From NCBI RefSeq assembly GCF_020687785.1, contig NZ_JAJEWI010000008.1:62001-126000 (forward strand): a stretch of DNA of 64,000 bases, in the 5' to 3' direction. Numbering within the stretch: the first letter of the stretch is position 1; every line of letters begins with the position of its first letter. Both the position numbers and the translations under genes were made by a program. Positions 53,033 to 60,825 of the stretch are shown here, piece after piece. The notes beneath the pieces were generated by a model. That model was given only the letters and a program-made list of their open reading frames with translations, made no database searches and was not told the DNA's origin. The stretch comes from Sphingopyxis yananensis. Lineage in GTDB: Bacteria; Pseudomonadota; Alphaproteobacteria; Sphingomonadales; Sphingomonadaceae.

Positions 53033-53890
53033 TTAAGCCACCTTGGCTTCAAAGGCGAGCGGGCTAATACCACCCAGATATGAATGGCGTCTGCGGGTGT
53101 TGTAAAACCCGATGATGTATTGGAAGATCGCAGCTTCAGCCTGACGTCGTGTTGGCCATTTTTGACGCCAAATCATTTCCGCCTTCAGGGATTTGAAGAA
53201 AGTCTCGACAGCGGAATTGTCGTAGCAATTTCCCTTGCCGCTCATTGATGGCCGAATGCCATAGGCCTGCAGTTTCTTCGGATAGGCATAAGCACAATAT
53301 TGACTGCCACGGTCGGAATGGAAAAGGCATCCCGGTGGCGGGTTACGCAGGCGCACAGCCATGTCCAGCGCCCGTATAGCTAGATCCTTCTTCATTCGGT
53401 CACTGACCGCCCAACCCACTACACGCCGGCTGTAAAGATCAAGAATGACGGCAAGATAAAGCCATCCCTCAGAGGTCCAGACATAGGTAATATCTCCCGC
53501 CCATTTTTGGTTAACCGCTGCGGCCACGAAATCTCCGTCCAGCCAATTGGGAGCGACACCCAGACGGTGATGGCTGTCAGTCGTCACCTTGTGTTTGCGG
53601 GTTCGCACGGGCCTGATGCCATTGGCCTTCATGAGCCGGCCAACCAAACGCTCACCAACGCCTAGGCCGACCTCCTTCAATTCCATGGTCATCCTCGGTC
53701 GACCGTAGGTTCCAAGGCTCAGGCGATACTGCTCGCGAATATGAGCCAGCACCTTCATGTCTGTTCTTGCCCTCTGGCTGATCGGGCGCAAACGCCATGA
53801 ACGATAGCCACGCTCGCTGATCTGCAAGACACGGCACATCAGTTCCACTGGCCAGCGATGTCGCCAATTATGCACAAAAGCGAACCTCAC
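53033..53890 (-). CDS. IS3-family transposase OrfB
   Basis: The 285-residue protein has the HTH_21 start (VHNWRHRWPVELMCRVLQIS), and the rve integrase core with DDE residues: Asp in AGDITYVWT, Asp in FHSDRGSQY, and Glu in NSAVETFFKSLKAEMIW. The terminal FYNTRRRHSYLGGISPLAFE is typical of the IS3/IS51 group. It overlaps orfA by 4 bp (GTGA). Confidence 0.93.
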   Translation of the reverse strand: MRFAFVHNWRHRWPVELMCRVLQISERGYRSWRLRPISQRARTDMKVLAHIREQYRLSLGTYGRPRMTMELKEVGLGVGERLVGRLMKANGIRPVRTRKHKVTTDSHHRLGVAPNWLDGDFVAAAVNQKWAGDITYVWTSEGWLYLAVILDLYSRRVVGWAVSDRMKKDLAIRALDMAVRLRNPPPGCLFHSDRGSQYCAYAYPKKLQAYGIRPSMSGKGNCYDNSAVETFFKSLKAEMIWRQKWPTRRQAEAAIFQYIIGFYNTRRRHSYLGGISPLAFEAKVA

Positions 53891-54159
53891 GGCTTTTGGC
53901 TTGCAAAGAACTGCGTGGCTTTTTTTAGAATTTCCCTCTCCTCCCGGAGCACACGGTTTTCTAGGCGAAGCCGTTCATTCTCACGGGCCAAATCAGCCTG
54001 TGGTTCTGACATCAGATCAGCAGGCCGATACTGCGCCACCCACTTGCCCAGCGTCGATTTGCCAACCCCCAAATCAGCCGCAACACGCTCACGTGACAGT
54101 CCGCTGGTCAGCGCAATCCGCACGGCCTCGCGTTTGAACTCTTCACTGTGCTTTATCAT
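53887..54159 (-). CDS. IS3-family transposase OrfA
   Basis: The 90-residue protein is the HTH_Tnp_1 part (MIKHSEEFKREAVRIALTSG, then VAADLGVGKSTLGKWVAQYR) with a leucine-rich helix ENERLRLENRVLREEREIL. Near its end an A7 run (plus strand T at 53920-53926) could allow the -1 frameshift into orfB that IS3 elements use to make OrfAB. Confidence 0.92.
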   Translation of the reverse strand: MIKHSEEFKREAVRIALTSGLSRERVAADLGVGKSTLGKWVAQYRPADLMSEPQADLARENERLRLENRVLREEREILKKATQFFASQKP

Positions 54160-54226
54160 CTCGTCGGTCTCCTGTTGCGAGCTCTAATCGCTCAGGTGAC
54201 CGGCGCAAAACCGGTACAAGTCCATC

Positions 54227-54511
54227 TCTGTCCTGCGCGACGAGGAAGTCCCGCCCAAGCTTCTAATCGCCCTGCAGATATTGAGCGAGGTCAGCGGGAT
54301 ACCCATCGGAGCACCGGAGTTGCTTTGTTGTTTGATCAGCGTCGCCGCGCCTTGCGCCATGCTGCTCATCGCTGGCGACAAGCTGCCTGCACCAGGCAGG
54401 GACATAATGGAGATCGATCGCCGAGCGTTGGCGGACCATCTACATCGCTTCGCGCTCGCCGGCCTGCATGCCGAAGGGCATGACTATCGCTCGCGCCATC
54501 AGGACAATTAG
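54227..54511 (+). pseudogene. Truncated protein remnant at the right end of the IS
   Basis: An open frame enters straight from the IS boundary and runs 94 codons to TAG 54509-54511. It reads like a real protein (VLRDEEVPPKLLIALQILSE, then GAPELLCCLISVAAPCAML), so the 5' part has probably been removed by the IS. I do not recognise the family. It does not continue the exporter ATPase reading. Confidence 0.5.
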
Positions 54512-54530
54512 GTCCAATGGCCGTTCTAAC

Positions 54531-54556
54531 GCTCGCCCACACCAATGCGGGCGAGC
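54531..54556. terminator. Hairpin after the truncated remnant
   Basis: GCTCGCCC (54531-54538) pairs with GGGCGAGC (54549-54556) over a 10-nt loop, just after the stop at 54511. No T-run follows. Confidence 0.5.
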
Positions 54557-54721
54557 AAGCTAGGCAGATTGCCAACCACAAGGCCAAAGAGCCATTTGCC
54601 ATTGCGTGGACGCACCATTCTTCCCACGCCCTCCATTCGGTGACGCGGCCAGTGGCACAAATGACAGGCGAAGCTGTGACACTAAGCGCGCGAGAGTTAG
54701 CGTAAGTGTTTGGAAAATATA

Positions 54722-54798
54722 TGGTGCACCCAACAGGATTCGAACCTGTGGCCTTCGGATTAGGAATCCGACGCTCTATCCTGCTGAGCTATGGGTGC
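54722..54798 (-). tRNA. tRNA-Arg (anticodon CCT)
   Basis: On the minus strand the acceptor GCACCCA pairs with TGGGTGC, the anticodon stem-loop TCGGA-TTCCTAA-TCCGA has anticodon CCT (reads AGG), the T-arm has TTCGAAT and CCA is encoded (54722-54724). tRNA genes are common integration targets; here the IS/exporter block lies at its 3' side and the prophage at its 5' side. Confidence 0.95.
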
Positions 54799-54888
54799 AT
54801 CCTGCATAAACCGCAGAATTATGGGCATTTCGCTAAACGCCGCGCCTCCCATCGTCAAGCCTGAAATCGGAACAAAACGGAAAACTAC

Positions 54889-54929
54889 GGCACACTGCGG
54901 CACACTAATGGCACACTGCGCGGCACACT
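54889..54929. repeat. Four GGCACACT direct repeats
   Basis: Copies start at 54889, 54899, 54910 and 54922, so the spacings are 10, 11 and 12 bp, about one helical turn. They lie between the tRNA gene and the first prophage gene (ATG 54963). This looks like a protein-binding array or attachment-site arm, but the protein is unknown. Confidence 0.7.
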
Positions 54930-54962
54930 GTGCTACCCGCTGCAGCAGTAAGGAGCGGTTTC

Positions 54963-55220
54963 ATGAACGAAGATAAATTCTCCACCATCGGATCAAGGTT
55001 CAAAGAAGAACGGCTCTTGTGGGAGGCACGCACAAATTCCTCATTTTCGGATGCTCCCTGTTTCAGCAAAGCCATCATCATCGCGATAGAAAGCGACCGA
55101 GGCGGCATCAACAAATCCCAACGCCTCGAAATGATGGTCCTCGCAGAGATGGACGTTTTATATATTTTGACGGGCCGACGCTTTGGCTCTGGGCGTGGAA
55201 TACCTCAATCAGAACAGTGA
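54963..55220 (+). CDS. Phage-type helix-turn-helix regulator (degenerate XRE-like)
   Basis: The 85-residue product starts at ATG 54963 with a strong TAAGGAGCG site. It reads FSTIGSRFKEERLLWEARTN at the start and MDVLYILTGRRFGSG at the end, both hallmarks of the short XRE-like regulators of P2-like prophages. The middle HTH part is less regular than in typical members, so DNA binding may be altered. It is the only regulatory gene at this end. It may act on the nearby repeats. Confidence 0.75.
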   Translation: MNEDKFSTIGSRFKEERLLWEARTNSSFSDAPCFSKAIIIAIESDRGGINKSQRLEMMVLAEMDVLYILTGRRFGSGRGIPQSEQ

Positions 55221-55306
55221 GACGAAACGCAGATTTAGTGCGCGGCATCGCGGCGCATAAAAACAAATTCTATTTTGCGATTTATCATTGGGGGTAAAGC
55301 GGGGAT

Positions 55307-55550
55307 GACCTTACAATCTAACAATCGTTACAATTCAACATCTTACGGTCTAACAATTTTCTAACATCGACCTTACAATGTTAGACATATGAGACCTTAC
55401 ATTTTAATATTCATAACCAATTGAAATATAATGATTTATGGAAAGCCTGTAAGATTTGTTAGATCAAAGTAAGGTGGCATTTCTAACATTTTTATTGTTC
55501 AAAATCATGCACTTGATGACACATCAAAGGCATTGTTAGGAATGTAAGGC
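55307..55550. repeat. Cluster of CTTACA/CTAACA short repeats
   Basis: GACCTTACA occurs three times exactly (55307, 55369, 55393); CTAACA or its complement occurs about seven times and CTTACA or its complement about five times, on both strands. TGTAAG is also one half of the dyad at 59782 between the late operons. Dense repeats of this kind are typical of origins, operators or anchoring sites. Confidence 0.65.
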
Positions 55551-55844
55551 GGTCCCGCCATAGGGGTATGTGCCGGATTAAAAATGCAAAGTTTTTTCAA
55601 CGCTGGCCACTCCAACATGGCTACTGCACGGAGCCGCAATGATCCGCATCCGACGCCATTCCTAGATCATCATATTTTTGATTAGAATTCATTGCGTTGA
55701 ACGATCTTCACTTGCACGAAATCCGTTGAAAGAGCGGTCAGGCGAGGGGTGGGGGCGACTGCGGCGCTGGGGGGTGGAACAGGGCGGATCGGGCCGTGGG
55801 CGGCGATTTCAGCCGGACCGCAGCCTGACGCGGCGGCCAGACGC

Positions 55845-55886
55845 AAAAAGGGGCGCGGCGGACGGCCAATGCGTCCAGCGCGCCCC
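55845..55886 (-). terminator. Terminator after the prophage dam gene
   Basis: Stem GGGGCGCG (55850-55857) with CGCGCCCC (55879-55886) and a 21-nt loop; on the minus strand it is followed by T5. It lies 27 bp beyond the dam stop. Confidence 0.8.
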
Positions 55887-55912
55887 TGCCCGCCTGTGCG
55901 GTGGTGCGATGA

Positions 55913-56734
55913 TTAGTTGGAGATGATCAATTCAGGAAAGACAGCGGCTTTGTGATTGCCGCCGACAGTGTAGGTGCAATCGACCTCCTCGAAATCGAAG
56001 CCCGCGAAAATATCCCGCACCTGCGGCTTGTCATTGATCGAGAGGATGAAGCGCCCTTTGATGCCGCGCAGCTGGTCCGCCATCTGCACGAATTCATCCC
56101 GGCTGAACATATCCGCGCCATAGTCATTCTCGCACCCAAAATAGGGCGGATCGAGATAGAATAGCGTCCCCGCCCGATCATAGCGCCGGATGAAGTCAGC
56201 CCATGGCAATCGTTCAATCGTCACCGATGCCAGCCGGTCACGAATTGCCGCCAGCTGCGCCCGCACGCTCAGCGGATTGAAACGGGCCGATCCGCTGACG
56301 CTGACACCAAATGACCGTGACTTGACCTTACCGCCGAACGTGGCGCGTTGAAGGTAAAAGAACCGCGCCGCCCGTTGCAGATCCGTCAACGTATCGGCAT
56401 CACAGCGGCGCATCTGTTCAAATTCATCGCGGCTACTGACCAGCCAAGCGATCTGGTCGATGAACGGTTCATAGTGATGGCGCAGGACGCGAAAGAAATT
56501 AGCCACGTCCCGCGACCAATCATTGATGAATTCGGCCTTGGCCTTTTGATCGCGGCGAAAGAATATCCCGCCCATGCCGACAAAGGGTTCGGCATAACAG
56601 TTGTGCGGCACTTCCTTGATCCGCTGCACGATACGTTTGGACAATATCCGCTTGCCGCCGATGTAAGGCGCAGCGGGCGTGACCGGCTTAACCGCTTCAT
56701 TATTCATCGAACTATGTAAAATAGGATTAGACAT
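55913..56734 (-). CDS. Prophage DNA adenine methyltransferase (Dam-like)
   Basis: The 273-residue protein is a class alpha N6-adenine methyltransferase: PAAPYIGGKRILSKRIVQRI at the start, SAM-binding AEPFVGMGGIFFRR and the catalytic FYLDPPYFGCEN. It probably methylates phage and host DNA for protection or packaging control. It lies just outside the portal gene; the shared direction suggests it is transcribed after Q. Confidence 0.9.
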   Translation of the reverse strand: MSNPILHSSMNNEAVKPVTPAAPYIGGKRILSKRIVQRIKEVPHNCYAEPFVGMGGIFFRRDQKAKAEFINDWSRDVANFFRVLRHHYEPFIDQIAWLVSSRDEFEQMRRCDADTLTDLQRAARFFYLQRATFGGKVKSRSFGVSVSGSARFNPLSVRAQLAAIRDRLASVTIERLPWADFIRRYDRAGTLFYLDPPYFGCENDYGADMFSRDEFVQMADQLRGIKGRFILSINDKPQVRDIFAGFDFEEVDCTYTVGGNHKAAVFPELIISN

Positions 56735-56880
56735 AATAAACCATGTTCCTCATATGTTCCGCACCGGTGTTCGGCGGGATGGACCCGAAAGGATCCGAAG
56801 GTTCATGGCGGTCTAGACCCCCGCCGATTAAACTGGCTGCAACCAGTATCCCCGCCGAATTTTTACGTCCGGCGATGATT

Positions 56881-57882
56881 TCAGGCTTCGACACCGCTGG
56901 GCTGATATGGCCCAAAGCGCACGGCTTCCATGCCCAGCCAGTCGTTGATTTGGCGAAAGCGGCGTTGCAGCGGCACGATTTCATGATCGAAGAAAACCCG
57001 CGCCGCGTCGGCAATGCTGCCAAAGCCAGCGCTGTTGGTCGGCACCACGCCGATCAGCTGGGGCGGCACGCGGTGCGCGGCTAGCAGATCATCCCGCGTC
57101 GCGTTCTTGATCCCGCTGAATTCATCCTTGGCCGCGACTTCGCTGATTGGCAGGATCTGCACGCCCTTTTCCTTGCCCTTGGGAATGTGAAGGTAAAGGT
57201 TGCGAAAATTGCCCGGTCCTTTGGACTGTCGCATCGCTTCGCGGATCGCGTTGCTATCTTTGTCCGTCAGCCCTTCCTCTGCAACATAAAGGATATATCC
57301 CGCATGGCTGCCGTTTTTATAATAGCGGCGGCGGAACAGCGTGGCCGCTTCATTGAGCAGCCCGCTTTGCAACGCGGCATACCATTCCGGCACGCCATAG
57401 ATTTCCTGCGCCAGATCCGGTTCGATCAGGTGACAGACGCTTCCCGCCGCAAACTCATGATCCTCTTTGCCCGGATGAATGAACCAAAACTGCCCCGCCT
57501 TTTTGCCGACGCGGGTAAAGACGGACGGCGCACAGCGCAGGTGCAGCGGCTGGCCCATGCGATTGTCCACCCGTTCCAAATAGCCATTGCCCGTTGCCAG
57601 ATAATTGGTAACCAGCTTTTCAAATTCCTGATGCGTAATCAGCGATCCGGGCAACAGTGAAGCTGACAGCAAATTGCGCTTCAAAGCGATGGCGCTGCTG
57701 TGGTGCGCGCTCATCCGGTGCGCCGAAATCAAACCGCGCATGGAAATGGGCGGCGTGTAATATTCACCCATCGACCCGATTTCGAGCAGGTCCAGCAACT
57801 CGCTGCGGTCCAGCACGCTTTCGGGATCGCCAAAGCTAAACACCTGCACGCCGCTGGGCGTTTCGACTTGCATGTCGTCCAT
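56881..57882 (-). CDS. Phage portal protein (P2 gpQ-like)
   Basis: The 333-residue protein matches the P2 Q portal: FSFGDPESVLDRSELLDLL at the start, YLATGNGYLERVDNRMG, YYTPPISMRGLISAHRMS, and the conserved FSGIKNATRDDLLAAHRVPP with LIGVVPTNSAGFGS. The portal forms the ring through which DNA enters the capsid. ATG 57882 overlaps the terminase stop as TGATG. Confidence 0.93.
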   Translation of the reverse strand: MDDMQVETPSGVQVFSFGDPESVLDRSELLDLLEIGSMGEYYTPPISMRGLISAHRMSAHHSSAIALKRNLLSASLLPGSLITHQEFEKLVTNYLATGNGYLERVDNRMGQPLHLRCAPSVFTRVGKKAGQFWFIHPGKEDHEFAAGSVCHLIEPDLAQEIYGVPEWYAALQSGLLNEAATLFRRRYYKNGSHAGYILYVAEEGLTDKDSNAIREAMRQSKGPGNFRNLYLHIPKGKEKGVQILPISEVAAKDEFSGIKNATRDDLLAAHRVPPQLIGVVPTNSAGFGSIADAARVFFDHEIVPLQRRFRQINDWLGMEAVRFGPYQPSGVEA

Positions 57883-59732
57883 CAAAATATCTCCACACTG
57901 CTGGTCCGCTCATCAGCGGTCGGATCCAACGCTTCATTAAAAATTGCGTGCATGGTGGCCCACGCCAGATCAGCATGGCCGCTGTTGCCAGCGCGGCCCG
58001 CGACATAGGTTACGGCCTTCCCGCCCTTGGTGACTTTGGGACGAATGGCCATGAAACTGTTGGTCACATCGGTCCAATGCTTGGCATATTCCAGCCTGCC
58101 GTCCCCGATGACCTTTTTGGTTTTGAACACCATCATGGCTTTGACTTCGGACGTGTAACGGATCGCCCGCGCCGATGGGAACCAAGCCGACACCAGACTA
58201 TAGACGGCGCTGCCTATGCCAGTCGTATCGATGGCGATATGCGTCACATTGTAACGCTGGCAGATCGCCTTGATCGCGGCATTTTGCTGCTGATAATCTT
58301 TGCCGCGATAGCGGTGTTTTTCCAGCAGGCGGAACTTGCCGCCCACCTTGGCTGGCGGCGCGACGACGATAAGCCCCGCGTCATCGCCATTGCCGCTTTC
58401 GCCATTGGGATCATAGCCGATCCACACTTCGCCATCGCCGAACGGGCGGCGCGCAAATTCCCTGAAATCCTTCCACGCCGTGAACGTATCCACGCCGCAC
58501 CGCCGCATATACTCAAAGGGGAATGTACTTTGCGTGTCGTCCAGAAATTGGCACAGGAACAGTAGCTCAAATTCCTCGGCGCTATTCTCGAATTCCAATT
58601 CTTCGCGGTTGATGAATGGCCCGATGCCCCCATCCATCGCGTCATCAATGTTGACGATCTGCCGCCAAATCCGGTCGGTTCCTAAGTGACCGCCTTTCAG
58701 TGCTTCATGGCTGATGTCGATCTTGGCGCGGTCGGCTTTCGCTCGCCGCTTATTATATTTCTCGCCTGACCATATGGGATAGGCTTCGTGCGCCATGACG
58801 CTGGGCGTGGAAAAATAGGTGCGGTGATAGCGCGTATGCGTCGCCATCGCCTTGGCGACCTTTTCCAGCTGTTCAAAGCCAAATATCCAAAAGGCTTCAT
58901 CGATATAGACGTCGCCATGATAGCCTTGGGCGGTGCGGTAATTGGTACCGAGAAAATGCAATTCAATCGGCGGAAGCGGCTGGCCATCTTCATCGTCGCC
59001 GCGCTTGATAACCATGGGATTGCCAGACAATTCCATGCCCAGCACTTCACGGACGAAATCGACAATATAGTTGCGAAAGATCAACGCTTGGCTGCGACTG
59101 GCCGATATGAAGATCTGATTATTGCCAGTTTGCAGGCCATGGATCAGCGCCTCGCGGGCGAAATACCAAGTCGCACCTATTTGGCGTGATTTTATGATGA
59201 AGCGGGTGCGCTGTTTACGCGCCTTCCACCAATTATCTTGAAACGCCAAATTCTGTTCGTGAAACGCCGCTTCCAGCTTTTCCAAGCCTTCGCGGTCGAT
59301 CAGATTTTTCTTGCCCGCTTTCTTCGCCAGCACCTCTGGCGCGTTGCGATTGGCGACCTTGGGATTGAGATCAACTTCATTGCCGCCCTTGGCATATTTT
59401 TCCATACGCACGGTGCGTTCGACGCCGCGCATCAGCGCATCGAACTGTTTATAATCTTCGCCGTGCCACTTGGGCTTGGCGATCAGCTGCGCCAGCCGAC
59501 ATTCCAGATTATCCTGTATTTTTTTGACGCTGCTGGCTTCATCCCACTTATCGCGGCCCTTCCAACTGGCGATAGTGTTGGGGTTAAGGCCCAATTCGTC
59601 GGCGATCTGTTGGATCGCCCAGCCCTGCCAATATAGCGACCGCGCCCGCGTGCGCGGCGCGATAGGCGCGACATCGGGCGGGATGATCGCGGTGGCGGTC
59701 GCTGGGGGCGTGAAAGGCGGCGGATTGCTCAT
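57882..59732 (-). CDS. Terminase ATPase subunit (P2 gpP-like)
   Basis: The 616-residue protein starts with a small HTH (ARSLYWQGWAIQQIADELGLNPNTIASW, read in parts). The ATPase has a Walker-A-like IIKSRQIGATWYFAREAL and Walker B GDVYIDEAFWI; the nuclease part shows VWIGYDPNGESG and AIDTTGIGSAVY. It drives packaging of DNA into the prohead. It is divergent from the scaffold gene across a 147-bp region with a dyad. Confidence 0.94.
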   Translation of the reverse strand: MSNPPPFTPPATATAIIPPDVAPIAPRTRARSLYWQGWAIQQIADELGLNPNTIASWKGRDKWDEASSVKKIQDNLECRLAQLIAKPKWHGEDYKQFDALMRGVERTVRMEKYAKGGNEVDLNPKVANRNAPEVLAKKAGKKNLIDREGLEKLEAAFHEQNLAFQDNWWKARKQRTRFIIKSRQIGATWYFAREALIHGLQTGNNQIFISASRSQALIFRNYIVDFVREVLGMELSGNPMVIKRGDDEDGQPLPPIELHFLGTNYRTAQGYHGDVYIDEAFWIFGFEQLEKVAKAMATHTRYHRTYFSTPSVMAHEAYPIWSGEKYNKRRAKADRAKIDISHEALKGGHLGTDRIWRQIVNIDDAMDGGIGPFINREELEFENSAEEFELLFLCQFLDDTQSTFPFEYMRRCGVDTFTAWKDFREFARRPFGDGEVWIGYDPNGESGNGDDAGLIVVAPPAKVGGKFRLLEKHRYRGKDYQQQNAAIKAICQRYNVTHIAIDTTGIGSAVYSLVSAWFPSARAIRYTSEVKAMMVFKTKKVIGDGRLEYAKHWTDVTNSFMAIRPKVTKGGKAVTYVAGRAGNSGHADLAWATMHAIFNEALDPTADERTSSVEIF

Positions 59733-59781
59733 GTCCCGCGCAAACTATGCGCGCCGCGCCGCTTCGCACCGCCCTCTGTCC

Positions 59782-59800
59782 TGTAAGCCGCGCTCTTACA
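59782..59800. promoter_or_regulatory. Dyad TGTAAG-N7-CTTACA between divergent late operons
   Basis: It is a perfect 6-bp dyad about 80 bp before the scaffold start and 50 bp before the terminase start. P2 late promoters carry TGT-N12-ACA sites for the Ogr activator; here the half-sites TGT...ACA are 13 bp apart. The same hexamers recur in the control region at 55307-55550. Confidence 0.5.
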
Positions 59801-59879
59801 AGATCAGATCATTGCAGCATCGCCAATCTGGCGGCGACACCACTGGCAACACCGCATCCCTGCCAGTCGGAGCATTTCA

Positions 59880-60770
59880 ATGGCGAAGAAAACCAAATTT
59901 TTCCGCGTAGCCGTCGAAGGCGCAACCGTTGACGGTCGCACCATTGATGCCAAGTGGCTGACCGAAATGGCGGCCAATTATAACGCTGTCACCTATCCAG
60001 CCCGCGTCAATATGGAGCATTACCGCAGCGCATTGCCGATGACGGGCGATGATAATGGCAGCGCGTTCGGCAGCTACGGCGATGTCATCAGCTTGAAAAC
60101 CGAAACCATTGATCTGGAAATCGGCGGCAAAACGGAAAAGCGGCTGGCGCTTTATGCTGAAATCGAAGCCCATGAGCCCATGCTGGCGCTGATCGACAAA
60201 AAGCAAAAGCTGTTCACCAGCATCGAAATCAACCCCAGCTTTTCGTCCAGCGGCCAAGCCTATTTGATGGGCATCGCCATGACCGACAGCCCCGCCAGCC
60301 TTGGCACCGAAATGCTGCAATTTTCTGCCAGCCAAGGCGACAAAAGCCCGCTGGCCCACCGCAAGCAACAGCCCGGCAATTATTTCAGCGCCGCCGAAGA
60401 AGTACAGATCGAATTCGCCGACGAAACGCCTGCCGATAATGGCGGCGGCTTGGTCGCCTTTATGCGCAGCGTGTTCGAACCATTCATCAATTCGGGCGGA
60501 CAAAATGGCAATAAAACCGATCCGCAGCCCGCGCCCGTCACCCTCACGGCCAACGAAGATCGCCCCGTCAATGAAATGGCGATTGGTCTGCTGCTCGGCC
60601 AATTTGCCGCTGCATCGGACAAGCAATTTGCGGCCACCAATGCCGCCATCACCGTCCTGTCGGCCAAGGTCGATGCCCTGACCAATGTCAACGCCAACAA
60701 TCCTGCGGTTCATTTCACGCCGCGCCCACTGGGGCTGACCACTGAAACACCGGTGAAGACGGACTTTTAA
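59880..60770 (+). CDS. Capsid scaffolding protein with protease (P2 gpO-like)
   Basis: The 296-residue protein starts KFFRVAVEGATVDGRTIDAKWLTEMAANYN, the standard opening of gpO family proteins, and contains VNMEHYRSALPM, FTSIEINPSF and MTDSPASLGTEML with the protease-type His and Ser. The C-terminal half is a charged, helical scaffold. It directs prohead assembly and cleaves the capsid protein. It starts the O-N-M-L-X operon. Confidence 0.93.
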   Translation: MAKKTKFFRVAVEGATVDGRTIDAKWLTEMAANYNAVTYPARVNMEHYRSALPMTGDDNGSAFGSYGDVISLKTETIDLEIGGKTEKRLALYAEIEAHEPMLALIDKKQKLFTSIEINPSFSSSGQAYLMGIAMTDSPASLGTEMLQFSASQGDKSPLAHRKQQPGNYFSAAEEVQIEFADETPADNGGGLVAFMRSVFEPFINSGGQNGNKTDPQPAPVTLTANEDRPVNEMAIGLLLGQFAAASDKQFAATNAAITVLSAKVDALTNVNANNPAVHFTPRPLGLTTETPVKTDF

Positions 60771-60825
60771 CCAGCCCGTCGACGCCTAGCACCATCCCGC
60801 GCAGTCTTTCCCGAAGGAAAACCCG

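Larger units (their letters stand above)
52996..54224 (-). mobile_element. IS3-family insertion sequence (1229 bp)
   Basis: Two terminal inverted repeats of 31 bp (52996-53026 and 54194-54224) differ at two positions and begin TGGACTTGTA. They bound two ORFs (orfA, orfB) with a -1 frame relation. The flanking bases show no clear target duplication (GGAC to the left, TCTC to the right), which suggests a deletion or rearrangement after insertion. The element interrupts the exporter ATPase gene on its left. Confidence 0.92.
55221..55912. other. Repeat-rich prophage control region without genes
   Basis: About 690 bp. The left 330 bp are AT-rich and packed with short CTTACA/TGTAAG and CTAACA/TGTTAG motifs (see repeat feature). 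The right part is GC-rich and ends in a terminator for dam. An 82-codon reading at 55678 is basic, low-complexity and unlike any family, so I do not call it. Confidence 0.6.

Noticed and set aside
54517..54705. 62-codon plus-strand frame between the IS remnant and the tRNA
   Set aside because: It runs across a hairpin, has no ribosome site and no recognisable sequence.
54722..54960. Classical tRNA attachment site for the prophage
   Set aside because: The prophage lies on the 5' side of the tRNA gene, no integrase is adjacent and no duplicated tRNA 3' end is visible in the window.
55678..55926. 82-codon plus-strand frame before the prophage dam gene
   Set aside because: Low-complexity Arg/Gly-rich product that runs through the dam terminator hairpin and has no ribosome site.
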